Below are positions 24,776 to 38,999 of a stretch of 64,000 nt of DNA, piece by piece; position 1 is the first letter of the stretch; each line of letters opens with the position of its first letter. A program made the position numbers and the translations under genes. Source of the stretch: Enoplosus armatus (taxonomy: Eukaryota; Chordata; Actinopteri; Centrarchiformes; Enoplosidae); NCBI RefSeq assembly GCF_043641665.1, contig NC_092182.1, positions 17,907,241 to 17,971,240 of the forward strand. Direction: 5' to 3'. Under the pieces are notes generated by a model. The model made no database searches. It had not been told where the DNA came from and was given only the letters and a program-made list of their open reading frames with translations.

Positions 24776-27700
24776 AACACTGTGAAAGAACAGTAGTCCT
24801 AAATTCTGCTGTTTGCATCACAAGACATTTGAACAGGAGATTTGTGGACTGACTGATATTGTACTGTAATACCGTGTAGGAGAGAATATGATTATATTTT
24901 CTCCCTGTAGGCTGCGCCCCCCCTTTCTGAATTACGGGATATGTCTGGTTTCCTGTGTAAGAACTTTTCTGCTGTTCATCCAAAATCAACACGGAGATTG
25001 TGCTCAGTTTATGCAGAGAGGCAACAGATAAAGGAGAATTTGTTTCCTCTCTCAAGCTCCATGTCTTTTATTTTTGCTCCAAAGAGAAACAAGAGTGTTT
25101 TGTTTTGGCTGAGCTTCTGTTGTGCTGTGGAGCATGTCGCTATTCCTTTCAGAAGACGCTTGATTACGTTTTTGGAAAGGATCCAAGATGCTGTAGGTGT
25201 TGAACTGTAGAGGATGAGAGTTTTCTCAAAATAAAACATGTCATATGTAAGACTTCATAAAGGCTTCTAATCACTGCCCAGACAGCAGCACACAGACTCA
25301 AACAGACATAATTAAGGCACTAAATTCCTCAATTTCTGAGAAAAACATTTGTACTCAAATCACAAATACGGTAGAGCTCAAACAAGGAGTCAGTTACATA
25401 CGATAACCTACATGTCTGATTTTTGAGTTAGGTTGTGCTATAATCTACACTACTCACAATACATATTTACAATATAACCAATAGTTCATTGTAAAAAAAC
25501 ACATGATGTAAATAGTCTTTAGTGCATATCTGGGAACATAAATAACGGCTGTGTAGCAATTTAAATGGTCACCATTAAACAAGGCTGTACAAGTATGATT
25601 TTCTTGTCTGTCCAGTGGCAAGATTTAGACGTCATGACAATAACGTGATTGTGTGTATGGAGAGAAATTAGTCTGGGTAGTCATGGGTGACAAATCTTTA
25701 CAAATGTGTGATTTTTGAGTTGGTATTTGTTTGTAGATTGGGCAAAAGCATTTGTGAACACCACAAATTGCTCAAAAATCATCACACACGTTTTTTAAAT
25801 CATTTTATTTGTAGATCCTGAAACACACATTTGAGGGATATTAACATTAAATCTAAACATATTTTACCGAACAGACCTGTGATTGTTTTGAAAGCAAATG
25901 TGCTGTATTACATACTGTTTCAGTTTGCTCTGAGGGAGCAGATGTAAAGGGAATACTCACCCCTCACAACAGTAAAAGTATTTGAGAGAAACTGATAGAA
26001 AAAAAACACAATACAGGTGACAATACTGTAAATTGTCGTCTAATGTTTCCACTGTTCAAACGCCTTGTTGTTCAGAGGTCTCTTGTACATGAGAGGAGGA
26101 GCTGTTCAACTGTTTGCGTACATATACATTTCCGCCTGCTAATTACAACTGTAGTCAGTCAAGTCAAGGTTTAATTACTCCCTCGCCCCTTACAAATGTC
26201 TCCATACATTAGTTAACAGAAGGCCTGTCTCATCAAGGGTGGAGATCATTCAATTTTACCGTTTTCTATGATAAATTATGTGAAAAACACAGAAGTGAGC
26301 AATATCCTGTTTCTATTATGAATAGCAAGAATATTCTGTATAACTTGTCAGCTTGCCATCTAAATCAGAGATGCATATTACTGTTCCTCTTCTCTACCAT
26401 ATACAAAGTTAGTACAGTTAGTCACTTACTATTAAAATACTAGCATACCAACCAGCAAACAAAAACGTTACAAATTTGTTCAAACTTTATTTATCATGAT
26501 TTTGGGAGCCATGCCACTGCAGTTAAGCCGCTCTGAAAACAGTCTAATAGCGCCAAGCTGTGCCATTCCTTCATATCACAAATGTAACATGCAAAGGCCA
26601 TGCCTCAAATGGAAAATGATGTGAAACATTTTTTGATTTATGAAGAAATAGTGCAGGTCACAAAAGGATGAAGCACACAAGGATGAAGGAGTAGACCAAT
26701 GAAAATGAGGCTTGGGTTTCATTTAATTAACAGAGTTTTAAGTCTGTTGTGCAAAGGAACAGCATGAGAAGGACAGCAAAAAAAACAACAGGATAAAAGA
26801 GGAGACTTGGACTCAGACAGGTGTAGAATTGAAACAGGCGAGCAGATGAGAATTTAACTTTAAGTGTTCTTTTTTCAAAATATTTTACCTAAGGGCTTTA
26901 CTATTAGTACATTTGCTGCTTTTCTGTTGCAATGATATTTTCATGATGAACGATTACAAGTATTTACTATAACTATACTTGTCGTACAATATTGGACCAA
27001 AGGACCAATTGCTACTGTGCTGGATGTGGACTTTGCACATGGGATGAATACTCGATGGCTGCTAGGAAACTTGATCATACCCATGCCGCTCTCAAACAAT
27101 CTACAGATGGGCCACAAAGCATTGGCCTCCAATTAAACTATAGTTTTGAGGGAAACACTGAAGGGTAAACTGAATGATTCCTGGCACTTACTTATAATTG
27201 AATGTCTCATAAATCTTTCTGTGCTTCAAAGTACAGCCAATCTGGGGTTATTCTTTGGCAGGCTGATAATTAAAATGGCGAGCCAAGAACTGGGGGATAT
27301 AAAAAAAAAAGGAAAACAAGGTTTGGAATTAAACAAGCAAAATGATTTAATCGTTTCAGCAAATGTGTGGAGAGATTTGTGGATGAATGTTGTATTGTTG
27401 TACTGTGGTGGCAGCACAAAGAGTCACTCAGTACAGTATACTGCACAAGCAGAGATCTCTGCTTCTCCGTTTCCTTTGGGAGCCTTTCAAAGCTAAACTC
27501 TCCTCAGTGCTGGAAAATAAAAACAGAGTCATTGCTTCACATACTTTGGGCTGATTGATGTTGTAGTTATCATAAAGGGAGCCCCGTGAGAAACACAGAC
27601 CCTTACTATTTATCATACCTGAGCTCTGAGTTGTAACCCTCCCTCCTCTGTCATTCATGTTCATATATAACACCTAAGGACGTTTTTTGCAGTGACTGGC

Positions 27701-28688
27701 TTCTCTTTCGTTTCACTGTAAGTCATTCTTGGAAAAGTAGGCATTTCAGACTAATTCTAGTGCGTCAGACCCTTGGATAAATCAGGACCTTGTCTTGCCC
27801 AGTATTGACACAGGCCTGTTCTCTGCTGCTTGAAAAGCGTTCACTGTCTGTATGAGGTGAACACTTCACAATCCAGACTTTTACCTACCTGGGCACTGCG
27901 TAGTTCCACCTCGACGACCGAAAAGATTCCACAAGCAGGACGTATATAGAGGGCTCTCTGTAGAGAGCGGCAGAAATATGTGCACGTGGTTGAAAAGTTG
28001 TTTTCATAACGAAGGATTTATATAAAACATTGGATAAGCCAAACCCATTTGGCTAAGACATAAGAAGGTCTATAAGCTGTGTATGAAGATTTAACATTCA
28101 AAAAGACGTAAGTAAGAATTTCACTGTGAATATGCTATGAATTTATACTTCCCAATCTTAAAAATAAAAGCTCAGATTGCCTGACCTTCACACGTGATCA
28201 CATCCTCTTGATCAGTGCTTCCATTCTCAGACTTTTCAGGTTGTGCTCCCTTTAAATGTGTCGTTATGAAACCCCACAATCTACACAGCAGAGAGTAATT
28301 ATCCAGAGAGTTCAGTGGGACACAGAGAGCCAAAGTCTAATTGGTATAATAACCCTCTGCCAGTCTCATTCAGAATAATGCTGTTTTCATTCTTTGCAGA
28401 CCACAAAACTAATTGATGTATTTTTGTGATTTCCTGGCAGTCACATTACTGATATAATTAAGACATTGCTCCTAAAGCTGCATCTTTCACAGTCTTTCAG
28501 AGTTTAAATGCAAGTGCTGCACATGGGTTAGGCACAACTGTATCTGTAATCTGTGTAAAATTCCTGTGGAGGCTGTTTCATCACACCTGAAATAAGTCGT
28601 TCTCTGTGTCAGTCAGGAACATGTGGCTAAAGAGAATTTTTAATTGAATTGACTGTTTGCTTAACTCCTGCCCTGAACAGTGATTGTC
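24776..28688. other. Intergenic, no gene recognised
   Basis: Apart from the hairpin at 25.7 kb I see only AT-rich unique-looking sequence. Short open frames here (up to 116 codons at 27146-27496) lack recognisable domains and splice support. Confidence 0.55.
25706..25787. repeat. Imperfect hairpin / inverted repeat
   Basis: GTGTGATTTTTGAG (25706-25719) faces CTCAAAAATCATCACAC (25771-25787), complementary apart from a 3-base insertion. The arms extend weakly into an ATTTGT/ACAAAT pair. A related TGATTTTTGAGTTAGG occurs at about 25416. It may be a small MITE remnant. Confidence 0.4.
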
Positions 28689-28689
28689 C

Positions 28690-29075
28690 ATCGTAGCTTA
28701 GGGTCCTTGGAAACTGTTTGGAAAAGGGCAGGCACTTTCAAAAAGTACACGGCAGGTGACCGGATGAACTATCTGTCTATCACTGTCTATCATGGGCTAA
28801 CTTAAACCAATCAGATCACAAAAACACACAAAACACAACAACAACTAATTCTGAGGAACTTTGGAAGCTAGTAAGCAGTCAGTGTAGCTAGCTATGCAGT
28901 TTGCATGTTGGTAGAAGATTCTTGCCATCTTTGTTAAACCACGCCCGTAGCTGCCAGTGGTTCCTCATAGGACGCTGATTGGTCCGAACCACTGTGGTTC
29001 AGCCACAAGTGCATAACTTTAAACCTGGCAAGTTGGCTGCCTCGCAAGGTAAGTAAGAGCAAGAAGGATGGGATC
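28690..29075. mobile_element. Probable DNA-transposon-derived repeat
   Basis: The segment includes CACTTTCAAAAAGTACACGG, GGATGAACTATCTGTCTATC, ACCACGCCC, and CTGATTGGTCCGAACCACTG. I recall this wording from dispersed fish repeats. The termini cannot be defined here, so the class is uncertain. Confidence 0.35.
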
Positions 29076-32000
29076 TTTTTTAAGCCTTTCTAAAGCCAAA
29101 CAAAATTGTAAGGAAGGTGTGTTTATCTACTCTAACATAAGCTGCAAACGTTACTAACTTACATTAGTAACCTAAACCAGCTAATGAGTAGTTAATTACA
29201 TTGTTTTGTGGGATACATGTAACGTTAAAAAAAAGTCCTGCTGTAACATACCGTTTGAAAATACACATAACAGTAAAGCATAAATCTAACCTCTAACCTT
29301 GCTAGAACATCATCATTACATTTCTCCTGATCATACTTATGATACTATTAGGGCTAACTAGCTCTACACTGCAATATGAGAACAGTGCTGTTTCTTTATT
29401 TTCATGTCTTCAGCTTGGATCATCAACTGGTGAGGATGCTGAAGCTGTAACTTTAGCCTCAGTCTCTTAGCATCATGTATGAAGCCATCGAATGCATATG
29501 AAAGACCCTTTTATGGGGTTCTCATTTTGAAACGAGTTAGACGGCATTTTCAATGCAATGTTAGCTTAATGAGCCAGCGAGCTTACTTACAGGTGATGAG
29601 ATATGCTAGCAGGCACAGACTAGAAATGAGAATCTTACTTTTATCTACTTATGTCTGAAATCATGGAACTGAAGCTTTCCAGACACAAGATACATTATAT
29701 ACTTGGTATCACAATTATTTCAGCAGCTGTACATATTGCTACTAAGCAAATGCTGTCTTTCTGTTTCTATAGGCCTTCGCTTTGACAGAATTACCTTCAT
29801 TGACAACGGTCTTCCTAATGGAGCGAATCTCACAAAAATGTTGTACATTTATGCAAGAGAACTGCAGGATTATGACTGCAGCCAAGGATGGTTTATTTCC
29901 TTAGCTGGAACCAAAGCACTCACCAAACATTTGCTGTACCAAACTCATCTGTTTGGTGGAGCAAACAGAGCATCTAGGGCAAGCCACATTTCATCCCAGC
30001 CATCAGAGTTTGTGCAGTGTCAGGAAATACCTCTGCTCCAGAGCTGAGTTTACCTGTGGAAACATCATAAACAGAGGGACTTTTTGAATCCTCACATCCT
30101 GGTCCACTCAAAGAAAATAGAGCTGCCAGGGAGGGAATTTGACTTTCTACTCCCACAATAAACCTGCAGTTGGATAAAGTTTCCAGAGTGGGGGGTATAA
30201 TCATCACAACTGGCACCCTAACAAACTTCATCAGCTTCTTTACCTTTCCTCACTGTTTGGAACCAAAACATGGGGAGGATATGTATGTCATCCCTCCACT
30301 CAAACATTCCCACCCCTACCTCCTCCACATCCCTCTGAGGACACATGAAAATGACCCAACTGAAACTAAATATGGGTTCAGCAGCACTTTTCTGAGATGA
30401 TAATTGTACATATCTATTAGAAAAGCATATGGAAAATGCCTGGAAAAGCTTGAATGTCACATCATGATTAATCACTCACACAAAAATTCTAATTAGTCTG
30501 CTAATCAGCCACTCATATGGCCATCCAATACATCAGTTAGGTAGCTACTGAATGGGTAAACCACTTCTACAGTCCCTGGAAAAGACACCCAGCTGCTGAG
30601 TCAGTGCTGCAGTCAACCAAACTGAAATATTATCGAGTGACAAGGCCTCACTGACCGTTTAAGTCAACTAGGCAGTCAATGAAGCAAGCATTAAGACCAA
30701 CGTGGAAGCAGCGCCCATTGTGGCGTTTTCTCCATCGATCTTAGATTGGAGATCTTGAGTGAAAAAAGTGATTCAGCCATATTCCTACATTAGATCTTAA
30801 AAGTTAAAGTTAAATGTTTAACAATTTTATGAATGAGACATCACCAGCAATCTTAATAACAATATTGCTTTTTTTAATAGACTGTTCTATCTAAACTATG
30901 AGCTCACACAATGCAAAAGGTAAATGAGTCGCCAACAGTCAGCAAACATTGCATTATTGTTTTTGTTTTTTTTGTGTAATCTTATTCATATTAAATGTGT
31001 AGCAAATCTCCCCGCTGCATGGTGAAAAAGCAACTCCAGCCTTTGCCTCATTTTGTTTTATCTCTTTTGTCTCTTACTGTGAAGCAATTTGTTACATCTA
31101 GATCTAGAAAGGTGCTATATAAATACATTTTACCTTTTACGACTGGCTTGTGCAGCACTGTCTTTTGAGTATTTAGTAATCAAATATTTTCAGGTAACAG
31201 CAATGATAAGACAACTCCATGTCTGCTGTCTTTTTGACAGATTAAATAACTTCTTTCTGATTCCTGCCTTTGATTCTTAACTCCAGTGTCGTGTCAAAAC
31301 TCAGCCCCTTTCCTCTAACTACTGGATGCTGTTCTCTCTGATCTCTTCTCTTCTGACTGTTTTCATGTGAGTTACTGGAAAAGGCCCCATCTGACTCACC
31401 ACAGGTGAACAGAGCAGCTATTCAACTAATTTCTGAAGTTATTTACTGGACCTCTGCCACTGGCCGATTAGAGCTCACTGGTCTGCCAACCTAATCCACT
31501 GAGGGGGGTCCGTGCTGGAGCTTTGAAACATACTGTACCTGCACAGTAAGGTGCTAAACAGATGTGAATTGCTACATTTTAAGGTGCAATGAATGGCATA
31601 GAGTGACAGTTACAAGTTTTATGTTTTTCTCTTGCTGTATTCGAGATGCAAAATGTATCTGACTGATTAAAAACTTTAAAATAACGTGAATAAATGTGGT
31701 GGTACAGTGGTAGATGAATATACCATGAAAATGACATGTACTGGCCCAAATAATCCACTACTGTATTATTCCCTTTGTTGACACTTTATGGTATATGGTA
31801 CATTTTGACCGCAGCTGTACTTTCATACAATTGTACTGTTCATCACAAACAAAGGAACTAAAAACAGCAGATCTCTCCATCAAGACTTAAACCCCCCTTT
31901 GTGTGACTAAATCCATTATTCTGGAATAAGCCCATTAAAAACAGATAATAATGCCAGCACTGCCATTCTTGGTACCTCTGAGTTGTTTGGCAAGAATGTT

Positions 32001-34463
32001 TAATTCCTGATTCATTTTGTTTAATGGTGCACTGTAATCAGCTTAGAGGATTGCTGCTCTTTTGCTGAAGCATTTCTTCCACAAGGGGGCCTTTTAATCT
32101 GAGGCTTTGCAATGTTACATTGTATAGTCCACTGAATATTGGTCCTGTTTATTAATGCATGTTTTCTGGTTGAACACACACACAGCAATGCACATAGTCT
32201 CTCTTTAGGTGGCTATGAATTGCGCTTTCACACATACACACACAGCATAATCATTCCCTGAAATACATCAAAATATAACACTGTTTCACTATTTCCAGCT
32301 CACACACACTTAAAAGATTCATATCCACAGAGACACATCATGATTAACCTCAACCACAAGACAAATATGCCAGGATTTGTTTGCTTTTCCTTTTATCTAT
32401 TTAAGAGTTATCACCACCATATGTACAGCATATTAACTCGCCCGTCCAGAACACTGTTCTTTTGTCCACCCATGCAGGTAGCCCTCTCCATTGGCCCAGT
32501 GACCTGCTTCCTGCCTTCCCAAGCAGTCCTGATCATGGTCTTAAGTGCTTCTTCCCTCAGGTGGAGGTGGACTGGATTACAGATACCTGCAGAGCTCAAT
32601 TAATGTGGCTCTCAACTTTTTCTGGTGGCAGGAGCACACATATTTACTTAGCAATATGGACTAAATCGGTATGTAGAGAGACTGTGAAACACGCATCACC
32701 ATAGGATAGGAGGAAGTGAATGAGAAAGTGATACATTCAATGTGTACATTAAAGAATTTAACCACTAGTAGCATAGGGAGCACTGTTTTTACAAGCGGGA
32801 GTCCGTTTTGTTTATATTGTGCATGCATGTGAGCAACATGACGCATATTTCTGCAGCCAGATTTCATGCTAGTGGTGTACCGTGCAAAGACTTGTAGTAA
32901 TGCGTCAACAAAGAAGAAGCATACTGCTAGCTCGTAAACATGAATGTAGGCAATGCACTATTGGAATTTTTTCCACTTTGCAAATATTTAATGAGGAAAT
33001 CAATGCCAAAAGATACACTGATTGTGTTTTTGTGAGTAACAATGAATCTAAACATAATAGCCCTGGTTTTGGTCCATTAACTCTAAAAGCACACAGAGGT
33101 GGGTGTTGATACTCAGTGGGATCAATACAGCAAGCAAAGTTTTCACGTTTGATTCAGTATTAATATTGAAATTAGGTCTTGAAGGAGCTTTAAGTGATAG
33201 TTTGTGTTGGTACTCATGTGGGTATTCACTTGCACTAATATGTCTCCATCTCTCTTCTTTTATCTATCTTTCCTTTGTCAGCTCAAGTTCAATGAAGACA
33301 GACTTAATAGAAACATAGAATTGTTTTGCATGAGAATAACTGGTTTGAATTAGTTTTAACTGCTTTGATTTAGTTTATTAAGAGGTTTTCTGAGGAGAAA
33401 CACAAATGGGATGCAGTCAACATCTACCACTCTACCACATCATATCAAGCTTGGAGGATCATTTAAATGAAAGCAAGACAGTTTAATACGTGATTGAAAA
33501 CATATTATGTGGTCTGTTCCTGTTTGTCTGTCTTTTGAGATATGCAAAGAAGAAATTATATATGCCAAAATCCACATGTGAAAAACCCCACAGCCTGAAA
33601 TCAAATCCTCTCATACTTTAGTTTCACTGTCGTTTGAGTTTGCCCTTGCCTAATAATTTTACATTTGATCAATAAATGAAACCATCAGTCGACTTACACA
33701 TGTGTCACATGCAAAAGAAACTGTGCAGCTCTAACAGTAGTGCAGCAGTGTAGTCTGGTGAACATGTGGTGAAACTAAAGTCTCTAATCTCAACTGTTGT
33801 CAAATGTCAGCTGGACTATAAATCCAAAGTAAAGATAAGGCAGTGGATTTATGAAAGTGAAGAATAGAAAACCAAAGCAGTAATGACCAACCAGGTCAAT
33901 GTATGCTCTAATATATTTTAATGTGAAATTTGTCTACGTAGTAAAAGATTCCACCTTCTTTTATTACATCTGCAAAATGGAAACCATTTATATCCTCCAC
34001 CAACTGATTTTTGAAACAGATTTTGAATATTTTACTTTTGTGTAATTTTTCTGCATGATCCAACACTGAATTGTAAATTTGGATTACACAAAACTGGACT
34101 ACCAGTATTGACCTTACCTATCAGAAACTTTTAAATAGCCTTATTTCATGACATGTACGTATGTCAATGATGTGACTAACTTCATGAGTTGCCCAGTATT
34201 TCCATGTGTGAACTGGATAACATATAAAACCAATAATTACCCCTGGAATATCAGAATTACATTTAATGTAGCTATCATTTTGTTCTGTATCATTTCATAA
34301 GTCACATTTTTTGCTGGCTGTTATTTTTCACAGACCGAAACTTACCCCACAGTCAGAGTGGGCTCAAAAAACACCTTTAAACAGCCAACTGCAAAGTCCC
34401 AGTCTCCTTTTAGACCCCTGGAGCCTGCTCAGTGTGGGGGAGTCTGTAAACAAATCTGCCATC

Positions 34464-34465
<2 letters not shown>
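29076..34465. other. Intergenic, no gene recognised
   Basis: Unique-looking AT-rich sequence. An open frame at 29703-30047 (114 codons) and two on opposite strands at 32340-32603 have no recognised motif. Bases 31100-31135 (AGAAAGGTGCTATATAAATA) resemble a retroelement tail. Confidence 0.5.

Positions 34466-34515
<50 letters not shown>
34466..34515. repeat. (CT)25 microsatellite
   Basis: An uninterrupted CT array followed by an impure CT-rich tail. It generates the spurious SL-repeat and RE-repeat open frames on either strand. Confidence 0.95.
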
Positions 34516-34519
<4 letters not shown>

Positions 34520-34929
34520 CGCTCTCTGTCTCTCTCTCCACCTTCACATACCTGACCTTCTGTCTCCTCATCATCCTTCCTTCACCCATTACTTCCCCCG
34601 ATTCCATATTTCCTCCCTTGCTTATCACCCTTACTCACTCCTGTAGTAATACAGCTCCTCCTTCTTTAATTTCACCAAAGACATCACACGTTATAGTTAC
34701 CTCCTACATCTTGTTTCTCTCGCTTATCTGTCCCTCATCCACCTTCAGTTCTCGATGTGATCTCTTCCTTCAACCCTCTATTTCTTCATCTTAATCTGCG
34801 TCTTCCTCCTTTGCCCGGTATCCAGCTCTTATCCATTTGTTCCTGTGTCCTTTAGCTAAATATCTATTCTTACATGTCTTGCAGGTGGAGCTTTTCCTTG
34901 CAGAGGTATTAAGGTATCTTTTGGCAGGA

Positions 34930-35110
34930 ACTAAAGGTAACAATACCACAATGTACAAATACTTCATTACAAGCAGAATGCCAGCAGAATGGCCCCTGTC
35001 AGTGTTATATGATTGTATGAAGTTGCATAGAATGGAAATTAGTGAAGTAATATACAAGTACCTAAAAACTATACTTAAGTACAGTAAGAAAATGTTCTTA
35101 GTTATACTTC
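34930..35110. mobile_element. Degenerate copy of the hAT-like element (family C)
   Basis: TACAAATACTTCATTACAAG, AGAATGGCCCCTGTCAGTG and ATACTTAAGTACAGTAAG resemble the interior and ends of the intact element in col2a1 intron 4. The termini are lost. Confidence 0.4.
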
Positions 35111-37073
35111 TTGTTACCTCCTTTTCCTGTCTCTCTTCCTCCTCCATACCTCCCATTTCTAACCCTTTCACTCACCACCCACTGCTTGACTGACCCATCC
35201 CTACTTTTCCTTCTTCACTTCTCTTCTCAACCCCCTCCTCTTCTCCAGTCCTCCTCTTCTTATCCTCCCAAGATCTCAAACCACACTCTCCACCACTTTC
35301 TGTCTCCCTCTCTATCCTATTTGTCTTTGCTTAAGACCTCATGCATCATGTCTGCGTGAATATGCTTCCTGCCTTAACCTAAACCAACATCCATCTGTTG
35401 CTTATAATTTACAATATAACAACACAACTCTATTTCAAGCCATTCAAAGCATATAAATTATGGTTGACTCTTCGCATATTTGTGCCAGTGAGTATCAACA
35501 AACATGGCCATGACAGTCCTGGATGGTTCCATAGAAAAGCTTAGGGAATGATAAACCAACCAGCTAGTCTTCATCTTTCATCCAAGTTTTTCCTCTTGTA
35601 AAACTAAAAAATACTGTTTGAAAACACTTCCAAATAATCATAAATATGACCTTTCAGTCGCTTGTCCAAGTTTTCGAGTGTGGTGTCTTCTTCGCCTCAT
35701 TATGAAGTTTGAGGGGCTCATTGCTGCCCCCTGAGGCTGGAGAGCGGAAACACAATATTACAGGGTTATTGCACATATCATCATCATCCAATTTCAGTTA
35801 TTTGTATAGTTTAGAGGACTGATGGTCATCCTCAAACTTCCGAAACATTTTCAAAATTAAAAAATGTTTTTTTTCTTTGTCTACCAGGAAGTTTCTGCCT
35901 GTTAGGATGAAGTAAACTGATCTGCCTCCCCCTGCCTCTCTTCTTATTCTTCAAATCAATTCAATTAATCTCTCAAGTAGCAATTTGAGGTATGCCGATT
36001 TGCAAACACAAAAACAGTTCATTCACACACGTAAAAACTGTAAATTAAATTAAAAGAAAGACAAAAAGTTGACAGACACAAAGGTTAATGGCTGTGGCCA
36101 ATCCACAGCTAATCAGCAGCACAAAGGCACATTATGTTCTTCTTCTTTCGTCTTCATTGTCATGTCTCTATATTCCCTATCCATTACCCATACCCAACTC
36201 TTCCTCCCTCTCCCCCCAAAACCCCCTCTTCCCTTCTCTTCTCCAAAGCCCTGCCATCTCTCAGCATTCCTCAGGTCCGCCACACAGAGTCCCATTGTGT
36301 CAGTGGGTTAGGGAGGGAGCACACAGTCCAACCCCTCACCATGTGCTGCCGCTGGACTCACCTTAGGAGACCACAAACTACTGTACAGCCCCTTCACACA
36401 CACACACACACCGACACACACACCTTTCTGTCTCCATTTCCTCCCTCGTTCCATCATTCGCCTCATCTCCAATTCCACCATTCGTTCCCTTTTTCTTCCG
36501 CTCACACTTCCACTGCTTTTGGAAATTAGCCACCATCAACAGGCTTCACCCTCCTTTTTTTGAAACCAGTGTTTAGAACCAAACAGCCCTCCTCAAAAAG
36601 GCTATTGATGAGACTCTGAGGTTTCAAAGCAAGAGAGTGAGCAGACCCTGAGGAGGAGGAGGGATGGAAGGAAGGAGGGATGAAGGGGAGGTATAATTTT
36701 AGGGGGCCATGTTCTGCTGTATAAAACACTTGAGGTCCTAGAGTGAAGACCTCCACCCTGTCCTGCCACTCAACCCGGGTCGGTGGTTCTTTAAACAGCA
36801 CAGAGGCGAAAATAGCCAAAAGAAGGAGGTTGATCCAGTTAAAGGCTGTATTGTAGAGAACCACAGTGGCCTGGCCCGCCACTCACCAACAAGGTTTCAT
36901 TCAGTAACTTTGATGTGAAAATAGCAGTAGCTCTATCGTCATTTGTAAACCTTTCGAAATATCACATCTAATCCAGACTTCCGACATAGTTTAACTTGGA
37001 CTAAAAGATATTTGTGTGCCTCTAAAAGTCCATTCATGCCTGTTGTTAAAAAATGACGGTAAAAAGCAGCTTT
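35111..37073. other. Intergenic, CT-rich low-complexity patches
   Basis: Pyrimidine-rich stretches at 35105-35340 and 36180-36300 and a CA-rich tract at 36396-36423 dominate. Their proline/serine-rich open frames are compositional. TGCCCCCTGAGG at 35725-35736 carries a partial CTCF core on the minus strand. Confidence 0.5.
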
Positions 37074-37290
37074 TTTTTGGCCACTTGGGGGCAGCAGAGA
37101 GAAGCTGTAAACACAACACTGACACACTATCACCTTCTAAAGTCGATAAGGTGAACTTATTAGCAAACAGTGGACACACATGTTTCTGACCACCTGATGA
37201 ATCAAAGTCCAATATTAACTTTCTTTTTAGTCCCGTTTTGGTCTCCACCAACTCCTGAGGGAAATATCTGACTATTGTGCTGCTAAATGC
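37074..37290 (+). repeat. Interspersed repeat family A, copy 3
   Basis: It begins TTTTTTTGGCCACTTGGGGG, then CAGAGAGAAGCTGTAAACAC, TTTTGGTCTCCACCAACTCC and TGAGGGAAATATCTGACTAT. It is truncated after the GCTGCTAAATGC block relative to the copy at 20118-20560. Confidence 0.75.
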
Positions 37291-38874
37291 TAAACTAAAT
37301 TTCTTATATACACATTTAAATATAAATTAAAATTAAATATAGATTGTGGTGGTGATGATGGTAAGAAGATGATGACATTAATAAACATGGCATGACTAGG
37401 ACAATGTAATTTTGAGCTGCGGCTGCATAAATACCAAAATAATAAGGAATATTTTAAAAAGAGAGGCACGATGGAGAGGAAGCCAAACAAAGGCTAAAAT
37501 GCGAAAGGATAGCGGAATCAAAAGGGTGAATTTATGTTTTATGTGCAATATAGTGCAATATAGAGCGGAAGTTATGTTTAATCATTACTTTCTGACCCTT
37601 TCATCATTTTACTTACAGAATATCAGGCATATTCAAATCCCCTTAGAGTGACTACAAGGGAAAGTCTGTGCAAACTTTTTGTGGTGCAAGAATTGACCCA
37701 TTTCACCAGCCTCAAGGTTAATGAGTTCAATTGGACCCATTTGAGAGATTATCACGTGTGACTCAGAAACATAATTCTGTAAGACTCTGAGGGTCCAGAA
37801 GGGCCAACAGTCTGAACAACAATGTTGTTTTCTTGCTACTAAAAAGCTTTATATGTGATATACATGGAGCCACTTGTTTCTGCGTAGATTTAAAGAGCAT
37901 AGAGTTAGGCCTATGTTACTGCACTGCACTGCATTTCAGTCTCCAATTCAATGAAAAGGGCTATAATCTACAACATACTGTATGTAATCATAATGAATAG
38001 CTCCTGAACATCATATACGCAAAGACAAATGCCACCGACACACACACAAGTCGAGGCACAACGTCTAACTTCACACACATGCACACTTTGCGCACTCAGT
38101 CCGAGTCTGAGAGTTCAGCATTCCTGAGAGGCTTAGATGCCGGCTGAAAAGAATGAGCAGCCACACAGAGGGATCTCCTCACGAGATAGAGAGCCATGTG
38201 GCCTGCTTTCAGCCAGATTATAGAGTCGGCCAGAGCACTCACCGTGACTTGAGGAATGGTAGGACAGAGAGGAGAGAGAAATACACTAGTATCACTTTTC
38301 AAAACAGGATGATAAGTGTGTGCCGTTACAGTATGTTGTTATCATCATTTACTCCTGCAGTGTAACGCTTACTGTATTTTGTGCTGATTGTTTGAGATAA
38401 AGGGGAAAGTAGGAAAACACATTCTTATGAAGCACTTGCATGGTGTTTCGTTTTAGGCTCATGTCCCCACTAAGTATCTTCTTTTATTATCAATTGTAGT
38501 TCTCAAAAAACAAAATCAATAACTATTAACACTTCGCATAACAGACAGGGCTTCAGATTTCTGAAATTCTCCTTCTTTAACCCTTTAAAAAATTAAAACT
38601 TGCTCTCTCAGGACTCATTCATCACCCTCATAATGAGGTGGCTGGTTGTTTTCTGAGTATTGATATGTATGTAAAGAGATTAGTACCAGCGGAGAGGGTA
38701 TTTGTATTAGCTGTAATTTTTAATGCTCATATTGAACCATTGATTTGAAAGTATCTTTGTTGCATGAATGATATTACATTGAATTTTCTAAGGTGCGATT
38801 TATCCACTGAAATAGTTGATGGCAGCTGATACCCAACATGTTTACAACAGACAGTTTAAACTTGATTTTCAGCT

Positions 38875-38998
38875 CAGTCGCCATCGGTGTGTGAATGTGT
38901 GAGTGAATGGGTGAATGAGACTTAGCTGTAAAGCGCTTTGGGAACCGAGAAGGTTGAAAAGCGCTACATAAGTGAGATCATTTACCATTTACCATTTA
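38875..38998 (+). mobile_element. SINE/LINE tail fragment
   Basis: CGCCATCGGTGTGTGAATG, then GTGAATGAGACTTAGCTGTA, AAGCGCTTTGGGAACCGAGA and AAAAGCGCTACATAAGTGAG, ending in a repeated TTTACCA unit. This is typical 3' tail wording of fish SINE/LINE pairs with a short tandem end. Confidence 0.5.
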
Positions 38999-38999
38999 T

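Noticed and set aside
29703..30047. 114-codon open frame in the gene desert
   Set aside because: No family resemblance, no splice signals in phase, and ordinary local composition.
34311..34628. Ser-Leu and Arg-Glu repeat open frames on both strands
   Set aside because: They are translations of the (CT)n microsatellite in different frames.
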